From Anthoceros angustus (taxonomy: Eukaryota; Streptophyta; Anthocerotopsida; Anthocerotales; Anthocerotaceae): a DNA stretch of 64,000 nt. The stretch lies in assembly GCA_010909165.1 (NCBI GenBank), contig VJWM01000126.1:434001-498000 (forward strand), written 5' to 3'. A model generated the notes under the pieces. The model saw only the letters and a list, made by a program, of their open reading frames with translations. It ran no database searches and was not told the origin of the DNA. Position numbers and translations under genes: made by a program. Shown piece by piece: positions 1-10,840 of this stretch (within the stretch, counting starts at the first letter, position 1; each line of letters begins with the position of its first letter).

Positions 1-107
1 CAACATTCTTTCATGCTGTCGCTCCTGCTGATGTATAGGTAGGGTGGTCGGTCATGTTGCTATGAAGATGGTGTTTTTTTGTCAACCCATTTGTTGTGTT
101 GTATTAG

Positions 108-1653
108 GCTGGCCAATTGGCAGAGAGCATAGCACGTGCAATTGATGGTCCACTTGCTGAAAAGATTGACATGTCTGAAGAGCAGGTAAGCAAGCACCAG
201 AATTGCTGATGTCTGTTGTAGAGACGTTTCTTCAGCTGCGGTGCGCATCTGTACTACTCAAACATAATATTAGGTGCGCAGGGTGAGTTCTCCGCTGTAA
301 CAACGAAAGCCCTTTCAACTCTAGTGATAGGGATTGAGACAAAGCTTGACGCTGAGCTAGCCAACATGACCAGGGTAAACTGGGCCGCGATTGAGGCTGT
401 TGGAGATCAGTCTGAGTAAGCCCAATGCATTTCCGTATGTCGTAACACGCTTTTACTGGAGTTGCACCCTTGACTCGTCCGTGTGTCTGTTGATCTCCTC
501 CTCAGACACTGTTTCATTGTTTCTGGAACAGGTATGTTACTGCCATCAGCCACATCCTATCGAACAGTGTTCCTCCTATTGCTAGCTTGTTGTCTCCTGT
601 CTTCTTCCAGTTCTTCATAGACAAGGTACAATGCATTGTCTGCATGCCTCTGTTCTACGATGTCAGCTTGTTAGGTGTAGAGAGATCTCTGATCCACGAG
701 CTGTCTGCAGTTATCAGCGTCATTTGCCCCAAGATTCCAGTTCAGTATCTACAAGTGTAGAAGAATATCTGAGACTGGAGCTCAACAGGTCCGCCACCGC
801 TACTCTTTCAGGAAGGAACCTAAATACTGAACGATACATCTGATCGATCATTCTGCCTTCGTGTGTGCAGCTGCTGCTTGACACACAGGCAATTAAGACT
901 CTTCTGCTCGAAATACCATCTCTGGGTGGTCAGGTGCGTTCACTATCATGGTTGGCAGTGGATGTTCATTTCCACATCTCCCACGATTTTGACCTTGCTG
1001 TCATGCAGAGTAGCACCCCAGCTACTTACAGTAAGTACGTCACCCGAGAAATAGCCAAGGCGGAATCTCTTCTCAAGGTACGAGCTCCATTTTCACAGTT
1101 CCACGACCCACAGAACCTGTGAGGCCCTTGCGTTGATCAAAACACTCCAATGGCGAGTACAGGTAATCTTGTCACCAGTGGAGGCCATAGCGGACACGTA
1201 TCGAGCTCTATTACCAGAGGGTACAGCTGCAGATTTCCAGCGGATACTCGACCTGAAGGTCGGCATCTTTAGCAAGGCCTGTTCTCAACTCATGAAACCC
1301 TTGCCCTGCTTCCTCACGTTCGGTTTAACGTGCAGGGCTTGAAGAGGCAAGAACAGCAGTCCCTCGTAGATTACTACAGCAGGCGTGGCGTTGGAGGCAT
1401 GAACGTTGCAGCACCGTCCGCTCCGTCTGTAGCCTTACCTGGAGTTGCCTCCATGCTCCATTCTCCCATACCCCTAGGCGGTGCTACAAAAGACGCGATG
1501 ATGGCCAAAGCCGCAGCGGCCGCAGCTGCGGGCAAAGCTGCAGCGGCTGCTGCGTCTGCGACCGGACTCAAGCGCATTTTCCAACTCGCGGAATCCGCTA
1601 AAGAAGGGGCTGCCAAGAAGGAGGGTACCTTCCGCAAGCTGTTCAACTCTTAG
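108..1653 (+). CDS. VPS53: VPS53, C-terminal part (GARP complex subunit), 8 exons, 5' end outside window
   Basis: VPS53 is a subunit of the GARP/EARP tethering complex, which captures endosome-derived vesicles at the trans-Golgi. The C-terminal third is visible. Exons I can place by GT-AG borders and continuous frame: 108-185, 282-415, 532-625, 711-788, 871-933, 1009-1077, 1163-1258 and 1336-1653 (stop TAG 1651-1653). The product contains AGQLAESIARAIDG, MTRVNWAAIEAVGDQSE, LLSPVFFQFFIDK, RISETGAQQLLLDTQ, KAESLLKVILSPVEAIADTY and GLKRQEQQSLVDYYS, which match plant VPS53 in order from memory of the family. The tail is rich in alanine (MAKAAAAAAAGKAAAAAAS) and ends TFRKLFNS, like other plant homologues. 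Introns are about 75-116 bp. Bases 1-107 look like intron; no upstream exon could be assigned. The frame is intact, so this gene is probably functional. Confidence 0.87.
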
Positions 1654-2191
1654 CACACGCTAGCCCGCAGAGTTGGACAGTTGGCTTATCCTGCTCGGCT
1701 TCCACATCGATAACTTCGAAAATCAGTGGAAGGGCCGCCTTGAGTTCAGCTCCCTTCACTTCTGTAGGCAATCCTTCACCCGAGCACACAACTGTCCTGC
1801 GAATTCCACATCTGTTTTGTGAAATTGTAGGAACGACGTTCCGTTTCCAGCAAAATGTGCTCGCGAGTCTCAGTGCACCTCTTTCCTTGCAAAGTCGGCA
1901 ACACCCTAGCCCCTGCAAACAGCCAGACTTCACGGATGTGATGCCGCTCGACAGTAACCCTGAAGCTGGTATGCCGCCATCGCCAGGTAAGTCTCGGTAG
2001 GTTTCCTAGCAGCCATCAAAGGGAACGGAGGCTGCCTGAGAGAGAGACATGGAATCTGTCACCCTGCTCTCAGCAGCCGATGCTCCAAGCAAGGACATGG
2101 GATACCGCTCAATCTGATTAGCAGGAGCAATAAACGATCCAACCTCGTTGCAACGCAAGGCGCTTGAAGTGGACTGGAAGTCGGGTCGGTG
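1654..2191. other. Convergent 3' regions of VPS53 and kinase A
   Basis: No separate gene is seen. Bases from about 1830 to 2191 resemble the downstream flanks of kinases B (48930-49260) and C (57640-57970), for example gaagctggtatg.cgccatcgccagg, so this is the ancestral C-terminal tail and 3' UTR of kinase A. After the early stop at 2192 the old tail frame can still be followed (NQIERYPMSLLGAS), which shows that the stop is secondary. Confidence 0.6.
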
Positions 2192-5100
2192 CTAGACGGC
2201 CTGCAGCTCCTGCCATACCTCCCTCATGCTCGGCCTGTCGTCCGAGCTGAACTGCACACATTGGACAGCCAGCATCGCCACGCTCAAGATGGACTGCTTT
2301 CCGATGGCGGTTTGGAAAGTGTCGTGGAGAGCGGGATCGATCAGCTGCTGGATGTCACCATCGGCATGAACGAGCGGAACTGCCAGGTTGATGAGACTGC
2401 CTTTGGCGCCCTCGCCTCTGTTCCGATCCACTGCAGGCTGCGAGGTGATGAGCTCCAGCAACACCACACCGAAGGAGTACACATCGCTCTTTCCCGTCAG
2501 CTTGGAGTTCACGCAGCTCTCGGGATCCATGTAGCCGAACGTCCCCTGGAGCATGAGAGCGGTGACGTGAGTTGCATCCAGAGCCGGTGCAAGCTTGGAG
2601 ATTCCGAAGTCCGCCACCTTGGCATTTAGGTTCTCGTCCAGCAGGATGTTGGCGGACTTCACGTCCAGATGGTAGATAGGAGGGTTGGCCGCAGAATGGA
2701 TGTAGGCCAAAGCATCTGCCGTTTGAAGTGCAATCTTGAGGCGCTGTCTCCACGTTAAGGGCCCGGATTGTCCTGTTCTCTGGTGTCCCCGTAGGTGCTC
2801 CTCGAGTGTGCCGTTGGGAACGTACTCGAACACCAGGAGAGCCACTTCGTTGGCGAAGCAGCAGCCGAGAAGTTTGACCAGGTTCCGGTGATGGACCTGC
2901 GACAGGATCCTGACTTCGTTGAGGAACTGCTGCCTGTCCACCTGGGATCCTTCCCGCTTGCTCTTCTTAATTGCTACCTTTCTGCCATCGTCCAGCATGC
3001 CTTGGTAAACAGTTCCGAATCCACCTACTCCTATCTGACAACTCTCGGAGAAGTTGGCTGTGGCTCTCTTCAGTTGTTTGAATGACATCAGAGTCGTGGC
3101 TGTGTCCTTGCAATTATCCCGCAACTCTGCCAACAGGTCTGTGTCCTTCTGATGCCTCCTAAAATAGATCTTCCAGCGCCAGCAAAGGGCAAGACAGCAT
3201 CCAGCTATGATGAGCGCAGAGGTGGACAGAACAGCCAGAAGCTGCCATGGTTTTATGACTCGACTCTTGGGGCCTGCATGACACATTGGGGCAATGTCAT
3301 CACAACCCCGGCCACACACATCAAGTCAGGCACCAGCTTCAATGCCGCATGCCATGTCTCTAAATGAAATGCGAGATCCATACCTGAGGCTGGGTGTCGG
3401 CAATCTGGTAAAGTGGGACTTCCACAAAGTCCTGGATTACCATGGAAGAGCAGCGTGACATTATCAGGGAGGCGGGGGAGTGGTCCCGTGAGGTTGTTGT
3501 TGGAAATATCAAGAACCGTTAGGTTAAGCATCTCGCTGAATCCATTCGGGATCTGCCCCACAAGTGGTTGTTGGATAAGTTCACCAACTTCAGGGAAGGC
3601 ATAAAGGTTTTCGTGAACACATCAGCTGATATCTGCCCTGTCAAGTTGCTGTTGCTCAGATCCAGGACCTCCAAGAGCGGCAATTTTCCGATGGACGAAG
3701 GCAGACTGCCTATATAATAGATGCTGCTTAACCGAAGCTCCCTCAAGCTGACATGAGTCTCCAAGATGACCTGCAGGGTGTGACGTTCATTGTCAGAGCT
3801 CAAGTTGAGAAAGTTGTTGCTCATGTCCAACACTTCCAAGCTCTGCCAGTGCCCAGGCCCTGCTGGAATGTCTCCAGAGAAGTGATTGTTTGCTAGCCGC
3901 AGTTCTCTCAAGCTGGACAGCTGATGTAAGCACGTTTGGCTTATATCTCCAGACAACTGGTTATTGTGAAGCCACAGCTGTTGCAGCCTGCCCTTCTGTA
4001 CTTCTGCCAACTCTGCTGGAATAGGGCCCTCCAGAAAGTTATAGCTGAGGTCTAGGATTTCCAGACTTGTCCAAACGGCGATTTCCCCACTTCTCCAGTT
4101 GTTTGCCAGTGGAAGTCTTCCGGTAAAACGGTTGCCTGAGAGTCGAATTTCCCTTAGGGTTTCTGAGATAGCAAGTCCTTGCACGCTTCCAGACAGGCGG
4201 TTGTTGTGGAGCCACAGTTGCTTCAATCCACTTCCGAATACGAAATTGTTAGTAAGGTCGCCCTCTAGCATATTGTTACTCAAGTCCAGTATGACCTGCG
4301 CGTTGGAGAAGCCACGGACGGGAATCCTTCCCGAGATGGAATTACCTGATACATTTAAGTATGTCAGGCTGGTCAGGGGACCGGCTTCTAGCAAGTTAGG
4401 AGGGATGCTACCACTGAGCTTATTGCATGCGAGATCGACCACTTCTGTGTTCTTATTCCAGGTCCCAGGAGGAATCTCACCGGTAAGCAGGTTGGAAGCA
4501 AGATTCAGGAATGCGAGACTGGGCATGTGGGCAAGCCCAGACGGCACGGTGCCCTGTAGTAAATTGGCTGACAGGTCCAAGTACTTGAGGTTCCTCGAAC
4601 CCTCCAAACCGGGAGCTCTTCCTGTCAGCCTGTTGTTATTGAGAAACAGCGACTCCAGGTGAGTAAGATTTGCCAGGTCTGGAATTTCTCCAGAAAGCAT
4701 GTTGCCCCCAACATGCAGCTCCTGGAGATGGTAGAGACCACTCAGCCAAGAAATGTTACCACTGAGAGAATTTTGTTGAGCATAAAAAAATTGTAGGCTC
4801 GGGAGGTGAGCGATATTGGCAGGAATGCTGCCTGTCAGATTGTTAGCCCCCAGATTCAGCTGAATCAAGGTCTTGGCATTCATGATCTCTCCAGGTATAC
4901 CACCAGAAAAGTCATTTCCAGACAAATCCAGATACTCGATGCTCTCCAGAGAACCAAGAACACTCGGCAGACTGCCGGAGAGGCCCTCACCCTGGAGTTG
5001 TAGGCTGGAGACGTTCCCAGCGCTGTTGCATACTACTCCATACCAGGCACAGGGATTCTCTGTGCTGTCATTCCAGCTGCTGAGAATCCCTGCACCATCC

Positions 5101-5237
5101 ACAATTTGCTCTTTCATTTGCAGCAAGATCAAACCATCCGAGGACAACGCCTTGATTTGGCAGGACAGCTGGGAGAACAGAACAAAGAGAAGACAAAGAT
5201 GGCGCAGTACCAAAGCCAAACATCTTATTGCACCCAT
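2192..5237 (-). CDS. LRR receptor-like kinase A, two exons, one frameshift in the last LRR and an early stop
   Basis: Predicted plasma-membrane receptor kinase. Exon 1 is 5237-3384; a 110-bp intron (3383-3274, gtatgg...tgcag) precedes exon 2, 3273-2192. I chose the ATG at 5237 because a hydrophobic signal peptide (VLRHLCLLFVLFSQLS) follows. Order: signal peptide, LRR N-cap (SSWNDSTENPCAWYGVVC), about twenty LRRs, transmembrane helix ([19 protein letters not shown]), then kinase with [41 protein letters not shown] and DVYSFGVVLLEL. The catalytic loop reads HLD instead of HRD, so it is a non-RD kinase. The kinase motif [14 protein letters not shown] resembles the WAK type. Anomalies: near 3557-3570 the LRR frame shifts by one base (HLWGRS instead of an expected HLVGQIP), a break shared with paralogues B and C. 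A TAG at 2192-2194 replaces the TGG of B and C and removes a tail of about 65 residues. It may be functional or a recent pseudogene. Confidence 0.82.
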
Positions 5238-5644
5238 CTTTATTACTAAACAAATTAAAGAAATGCAGATTACATGATTGCAAAGGTATGTAATGAATAA
5301 AAGAGTATGAAAAATCACAATAGCTGGTTTCTCAAGTGCGGCCGGCCGCGGAGCTTAGGTTGAGGCTGTCGTAATACTTCACTATGTTTAATCGTGCATT
5401 GCCTTCAGGTTGCAATACTTGACTTATCCAAGTAATTGGCTCAAATTTTGAAAAGTGCTGGTCACCAAGTTGTTCTTTTAATGTTCAGATGCTCGCTCCC
5501 AACGTTCTACATGTTTACATTTTTATAGTGACTTTTGTATGAATATATACCTCTTTTTATAAGTATAAAAATCTTTTTTGCTTTATTAATTGATGATCAA
5601 TCTCTAAAAGTTATAGCTATGAAATCTCAAGTTGTGATCCAAAT

Positions 5645-5808
5645 AAAAAGTATGGGATGGTCATCTTGAGGTTAAATGCTAAAAATGAAGAGCAATACAC
5701 CAATAGGTGTATACTTTACAATCAATCAAAGTAAAAAGTATGGGATGGTCATCTTGCGGTTAAATACTGAAAATGAAGAGCAATATACCAATAGGTGGAA
5801 TATTTTAT
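5645..5808. repeat. 88-bp tandem direct repeat, two units
   Basis: Unit 1 begins at 5645 (aaaaagtatgggatggtcat) and unit 2 at 5733 with the same words. Both continue through a gaagagcaata core and end near ccaataggtg. The repeat lies about 400-570 bp upstream of the kinase A start codon and was not seen in the corresponding places of kinases B and C. Confidence 0.85.
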
Positions 5809-5845
5809 AACCGATCTAGCGTGACCTACTAGGTAAATTGCCTTG

Positions 5846-5995
5846 AGAGATTGTGCATTTGGGATGTCACAAACAAGAGGCATTTGTTTCTCATTTCAAG
5901 GTAAACTGTTCTTAGGAGATTGTGCACATGGGATGTCATGAACAAGAGGCATTTGTTTGTGACTTATGATTCTGATATGTTCATATTGTTGCATA
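5846..5995. promoter_or_regulatory. Conserved upstream block of kinase A, present twice
   Basis: A block starting gagattgtgca, followed by tcacaaacaagagg and catttgttt, occurs at about 5846-5890 and again at about 5915-5960. One copy of the same block occurs 200 bp upstream of the start codons of kinases B (52439-52551) and C (61164-61276), including the downstream words ttatgattc.g.tatg.tcatatt. Retention across three paralogues suggests a cis-regulatory element or upstream transcript; no known factor site was identified. Confidence 0.5.
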
Positions 5996-6609
5996 AATCA
6001 AGAAATATATTAATAATATTTTATAAAATATTATTAATTTATTTTAAGTATATTTTAGTTCAACTAGATTATATAGGTATAATGATGGTGAGAGTATCAT
6101 ATAGTTGCTTGTGAGCACGTTCCACACATTAAGTCTAGATCAAGATCAGCCTCTTGTATAGAATAACACTCATGGAACGTGAGGGGGCCGTAGCCCTTCT
6201 AATGACCTTGCCTCCAATTTGACACACTATTGTCGCTACCCAAATGACCTAAGGCTTATTAAGTAATACTATCCAAGCCAAGAAGTTGAACGTAAGCGAT
6301 GTGATGGCCCTCTCAGAGATCATTGTTGCCCTTATCGAATAGAACTCTTGATGGTTTCCTAGGGCTCAAAACGTGCCTCACTGGTTTTCTAGGGCTCATA
6401 GCATACCTCACCAGTGCACGCAATGGTCACCTCCAGGCCTTGCGAGAGCAATCCAAGAAATTTGAAAAGCTTGTTAGGCAGAAAGAAAAGAGAGGGCTCA
6501 ACCGCAAAATGACGAGGGGCTTTCATGCAATTTTTTGTGCTCAAATATTCATTGTTTTTTTTTCAAAGGGCATGTTAACTTTATGCAGTTTTCTACTAAT
6601 ATCATAATT

Positions 6610-8316
6610 ACGAATGTCCGCCTTTCTCATGGCCAGCTCTGAGGAAGGCCAGCACGCCGGCCCCTAGGTCGCAATGCTCTTCATCGGCCTCCTCGTCCTC
6701 CTCGGCCCCGCGGGCACCGGTGCCTGCCACTCGGGCCGCTCGCTCGCTGGGCGCCTGACCGGGCGCACAGAGAAGGTCCGATTGCGGTGGTGAGAAGTTG
6801 GGCTACCGGCTACCGGTTGAGCGAATTGGGTATCACCGCATTGCCGGGTGCTGCAGCAGGACGGAGCGGGATGGGCGCCTTGGGAGCGAGCATCTCGGAT
6901 GTGAGCGGCCAGGGCGGTTGTGGCGCGACTTTCACCGACGGTCACCGGCGCCACAATCCTGCAAGTGTCGCTGTAGTAAGGAGGTCCGCTTCCCAAGAGA
7001 ATGATAGGTCTGGCACACGCTTCAATCAAGCTTCTCACCTCACGTAGTACCCGCTTTTAGACTCCACACATTCCTCGCTTTACGACTAACACTATTCAAC
7101 GGACAAATTGTTGCGGGCTAAACGCTTATGACCCGCTCGCGTCCAGATCATTCAAGTTTGTTACTCGTCCTCCGTCCGCTTCCTCTCACCATTCACACTT
7201 CACTCATTATCCTTGGAGAAAATCGCGTGGTCACATGGGTCCGACCTCTCCGCCGCTGTGCCTCCGTCCGGCTCTACACGCCCGAGTTCCTCGCTCACGA
7301 TTCCGGTCCGTCCGACGCCGGGTCACTGCCGGACGAGCAAGGGTCCTGGTCGCCTCGCACACACCACCACACGTTAGGGGTCCGTCACAGACCTTGACGG
7401 GCCCGAGCCGCCGGGCATGCTCAGTGACTCAGGACTCACGCTAGCAAGAAGGCACGCAAAGGGCCTACAAGAAGACGCGGCGTCAACACCAAGAGAAAGA
7501 TACTTTACTAGAGCAGCCTCAGCTCTCTTATACTACGTCCAAGGTCGGCGTCTTTATTACACTCCTATTCTGAGTGGGTGGCCAGCTCAGTGTGCCCTAA
7601 TCGCCGCCTACCATCTTACGCCCCTCATCTCCGCTCGCCTGTGGGCCTGGGATGCCTTGTTCCGCCTCGGTCCGCCGATGACCCCACTGCTCGACCGCCG
7701 CGGCGCCCCCAATCGGATGATCCGCGAGGTGGGACCCCTTCCCCTTCCCGAGACCCCGCCAGTTGGCCGGTCTGACGACCGCGGTAACCACCACATCTTC
7801 CTCTCCTAGCCCGCGAGTGGGTCCCCTCCCAGTAGGGCCACCGATTGACTGTTCTCCTTGCGTGAGCTCTGAGGGGTCCTCACCTCGAGTCCGGACCTCG
7901 GGTCCGGTCGACTCGGGTCCGAACTGTTCGGACTTATTTCCAGAGTCCGGTCTTCCGGGTCCGGTCTCATCTGTGGGGTTCGGACCTCAAGGTCCGAACT
8001 CATTACCAGGGTCCGGTCCTCAAGTCCCGGACCCCCAACCCCCGGACCACCTACTATTAGGGGTCCGTCCTCGCTAGCCGGCCTCCTTCCCTAGCTCGGA
8101 TCCGGTTGGTTCCCTCCTTCCTCACCTCCTTCGGGACCCTCGTCCCTATCCTCCCTGACTGGTTGCGGCTATCTTACCTCCAGGTCTATTGTGTTGGCCG
8201 GCCTGCCCTCCTGGGCTCTTCTCCGCTGTGCCCCTGTCCCCAACAGGCCACCAAGGCCCCGTGGTCTCCCCATGCCCTTCTTCCTCCACTCCTTCGGAGC
8301 CTTCCGGAGGGTCGTC
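6610..8316 (-). mobile_element. E3 LTR-type element, left piece (continues at 44146)
   Basis: Read on the minus strand this piece runs from a coding-like segment (8316-8100), through a repeat-rich U3-like part, to an LTR end near 7000-6970, followed by a primer-site-like attgtggcgccgg and internal sequence that stops at about 6610. The same order is seen in E3 copies on the plus strand at 44461-46973 and 54171-55612. The minus-strand reading continues without loss at 44153 on the far side of the Gypsy element, so Gypsy inserted into E3. The left end is truncated against the kinase A upstream region. Assignment to an LTR retrotransposon rests on the LTR-like end, TATA and primer-site context; no pol gene is visible. 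Confidence 0.55.
7870..8050. repeat. Degenerate tccggacctcggg minisatellite in E3
   Basis: About ten irregular copies of a short unit built from (g)gtccgga/cctcgggtccg words follow each other. The same vocabulary occurs inverted in the E3 copies at 45880-46110 and 54515-54725, so the array belongs to the E3 LTR. Such arrays are common in the U3 region of plant LTRs. Confidence 0.7.
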
Positions 8317-8547
8317 TGCAGCGGGTGTAAACGATCTAGGCTGGAAACCCTGTAAAATGTGCCCGGGCGAATTTTTTTGTTTTTTGCGAGAGTGGTGTGA
8401 AAATAAGTCGATTGACGGTAGTTGAGGATATTCATAGTAAAATGTCCTTGGCCTATGGAGTTCTTTTGTTTTATTGCCTAGGTTAGATAATAAATGGTCC
8501 GGAAACCTGTTCCTTGGCCCATGGACCCCGACATCCACTACAAGGTC

Positions 8548-8555
8548 TATATATG
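8548..8555 (+). promoter_or_regulatory. TATA box of Gypsy 5' LTR
   Basis: tatatatg lies about 220 bp into the LTR, in a block conserved with the 3' LTR (tatatatg at 40648-40655). This position fits the U3/R border of an LTR promoter. Confidence 0.5.
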
Positions 8556-8920
8556 CGGGTAGGGGTGGTTATTTGGGGTTTGTCACCTTGAGTTAGGGGT
8601 CGACCCATGCCAGAGTCGAATGAGTGTGGGGTTGTGGATCAAGTGGGCGAGCGGTCGTAGAAGACAACCAGTGGTAGGGGAAGCCAAACTTAACCCTAAG
8701 GAAACCAGGTAAAGTGACCAGAGCGCGTTCAAACGGCGGAGCGCAACAGCGGCTGGAGCGACAGTGAGGAGTGGAGCGCAACGGCGGCTGGAGCGTGAGG
8801 TCGTCGAGGAGCTGCATTCGAGAGGCGGACCGTGATCAGTTGGAGAGCGAGAGGCGCGGCGGAGGGCCGCCAACCTCACCTGAAGTCGCAACCCCGTGGA
8901 AGGAAGGCGGGCGGGCGGGC

Positions 8921-10840
8921 CATGGAGGAGGTAGGAACTCGAGTCCGACTGCCAGAAATTCGCGCAGGTGTCACCTATTTGAGGCGCGAGACCGGGGACT
9001 ATCATGAAGGATGGCGCCCAAAGCCACAAATGAGATTGCGCTGCCCAATGGCCAAACATGGACCATTGGAAAGTCCGAGCTGGGGCCCGTGAAGGAGCTC
9101 GGGCCGGGTTCATGGAGAAGCGTGGAATTACACGAATTCGGATCGGTGCAGGAGTGCGCCGCCACCTAAAAGACAAGCAACCGGCGAGGGAATTAGAGCA
9201 AAACCTCGTGGATTGGGACCGCATTGGTTAGGGAAGTGTATGGGCGCAAGGAGGAGGCAGGGGTTTGGTGATGGAACCTTCTCGAAAAGGAGCACAAGAA
9301 GAAGCCCGCCCGTGAAGGCGGGCGAATCCGAACCCAATGGTTGGTCGACGCGAGAATTGGCAACAAAGACAGCTTAATGGTCCGCCAGATGGCTTCTCCG
9401 CTTCCTACAAAGACAAGAAGTGTGGATTATTTGTCCGACCACTTGCCGTTGTTCCTCCATGAAGTTGTCAAGGGGCGAAAATCGACCGGGGACGAATCCT
9501 CTTGAGAAGTTGAGTGAAGAAAGGTTGAATCGATTTCTCCTACCCCGGCCCTCTCTAATTTCACCATTCCTAGTTCATCTTTATGCGCATGCTAATTGCA
9601 GTAGAAATTGTGGCCTCCTTCATATGTGGAAGCCCGTGGAGGTGAAGTGGAAAGCGGAGGAGCCTAAGGAGGAAATTGAGGAGGAATCTGACACTGGGAG
9701 TCCATGGCGACAGTGCCCGAGGAAGAAGAAAATTTCTACCAAAGAAGAAGAGGAAGACCGGAGTGGCGACGGTCCCAAAAAAAGTGAAGGTGGGGCAGCG
9801 TCACGGTCGGCGGTGCAGCTGAGGAAAAAGCAAAGAAAATGAAAGCCAAACGGCAGATCGAGGTGGCGGAGGAAGGCGCGCGGCGGCCATGGAGGAGGTA
9901 GGAACTCGAGTCCGACTGCCAGAAATTCGCGCAGGTGTCACCTATTTGAGGCGCGAGACCGGGGACTATCAGAAGGATGGCGCCCAAAGCCACGAGATTG
10001 CGCTGCCCAATGGCCAAACATGGACCATTGGAAAAGTCCGAGCTGGGGCCCGTGAAGGAGCTCGGGCCGGGTTCATGGAGAAGCGTGGAATTACACGAAT
10101 TCGGATCGGTGCAGGAGTGCGCCGCCACCTAAAAGACAAGCAACCGGCGAGGGAATTAGAGCAAAACCTCGTGGATTGGGACCGCATTGGTTAGGGAAGT
10201 GTATGGGCGCAAGGAGGAGGCAGGGGTTTGGTGATGGAACCTTCTCGAAAAGGAGCACAAGAAGAAGCCCGCCCGTGAAGGCGGGCGAATCCGAACCCAA
10301 TGGTTGGTCGACGCGAGAATTGGCAACAAAGACAGCTTAATGGGTCCGCCAGATGGCTTCTCCGCTTCCTACAAAGACAAGAAGTGTGGATTATTTGTCC
10401 GACCACTTGCCGTTGTTCCTCCATGAAGTTGTCAAGGGGCGAAAATCGACCGGGACGAATCCTCTTGAGAAGTTGAGTGAAGAAAGGTTGAACCCGACCC
10501 TACCCCGCCCTCTCTAATTTCACCATTCCTAGTTCATCTTTATGCGCATGCTAATTGCCCGCCAGGTAGAAATTGTGGCCTCCTTCATATGTGGGAGGTG
10601 AAGTGGAAAGCGGAGGAGCCTAAGGAGGAAATTGAGGAGGAATCTGACACCGGGAGTCCATGGCTGTGCCTGAGGAAGAGAAGGAAATTTCTACCAAAGA
10701 AGAAGAGGAAGACCGGAGTGGCGACGGTCCCAAAAAAAGTGAAGGTGGACGCACAAGGTCAAGGCGGTGCAAGGCTGAGAAAGCAAAGAAAATGAAAGCC
10801 AAACGGCAGATCGAGGTGGCGGAGGAAGAGGCGCGTCCGA
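8921..10840 (+). repeat. 967-bp tandem duplication inside the Gypsy 5' LTR
   Basis: The words catggaggaggtaggaactc occur at 8921 and 9888. The sequence after each runs in parallel to a shared end (gaaagccaaacggcagatcg) at about 9841 and 10795. The 3' LTR has one unit only (about 40975-41875), so the duplication arose after insertion. Confidence 0.85.

Larger units (their letters stand above)
5238..6609. other. AT-rich upstream region of kinase A
   Basis: No gene is recognised; short open frames here have no coding character. The region holds an 88-bp direct repeat (5645-5808) and a duplicated block conserved upstream of kinases B and C (5846-5995). The sharp change from AT-rich to GC-rich sequence near 6610 marks the edge of the E3 transposon. 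A short frame at 6323-6607 was not assigned a function. Confidence 0.55.

Noticed and set aside
1374-1656. Two minus-strand open frames across the VPS53 last exon
   Set aside because: They are shadows of the Ala-rich VPS53 tail, whose GC-rich codons keep other frames open.
3557-3570. Programmed ribosomal frameshift in the receptor kinases
   Set aside because: No slippery heptamer or stable downstream stem is seen at the site (ccacttgtgggg). A lost base is the simpler reading.
6323-6607. 94-codon plus-strand frame upstream of kinase A
   Set aside because: It has low-complexity Lys/Arg and Phe/Leu-rich ends, no domain, and no counterpart at kinases B and C.
9969-10300. Minus-strand frames repeated at 8583-9337 and 9969-10300
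   Set aside because: They repeat only because of the 967-bp LTR duplication and do not match any family.
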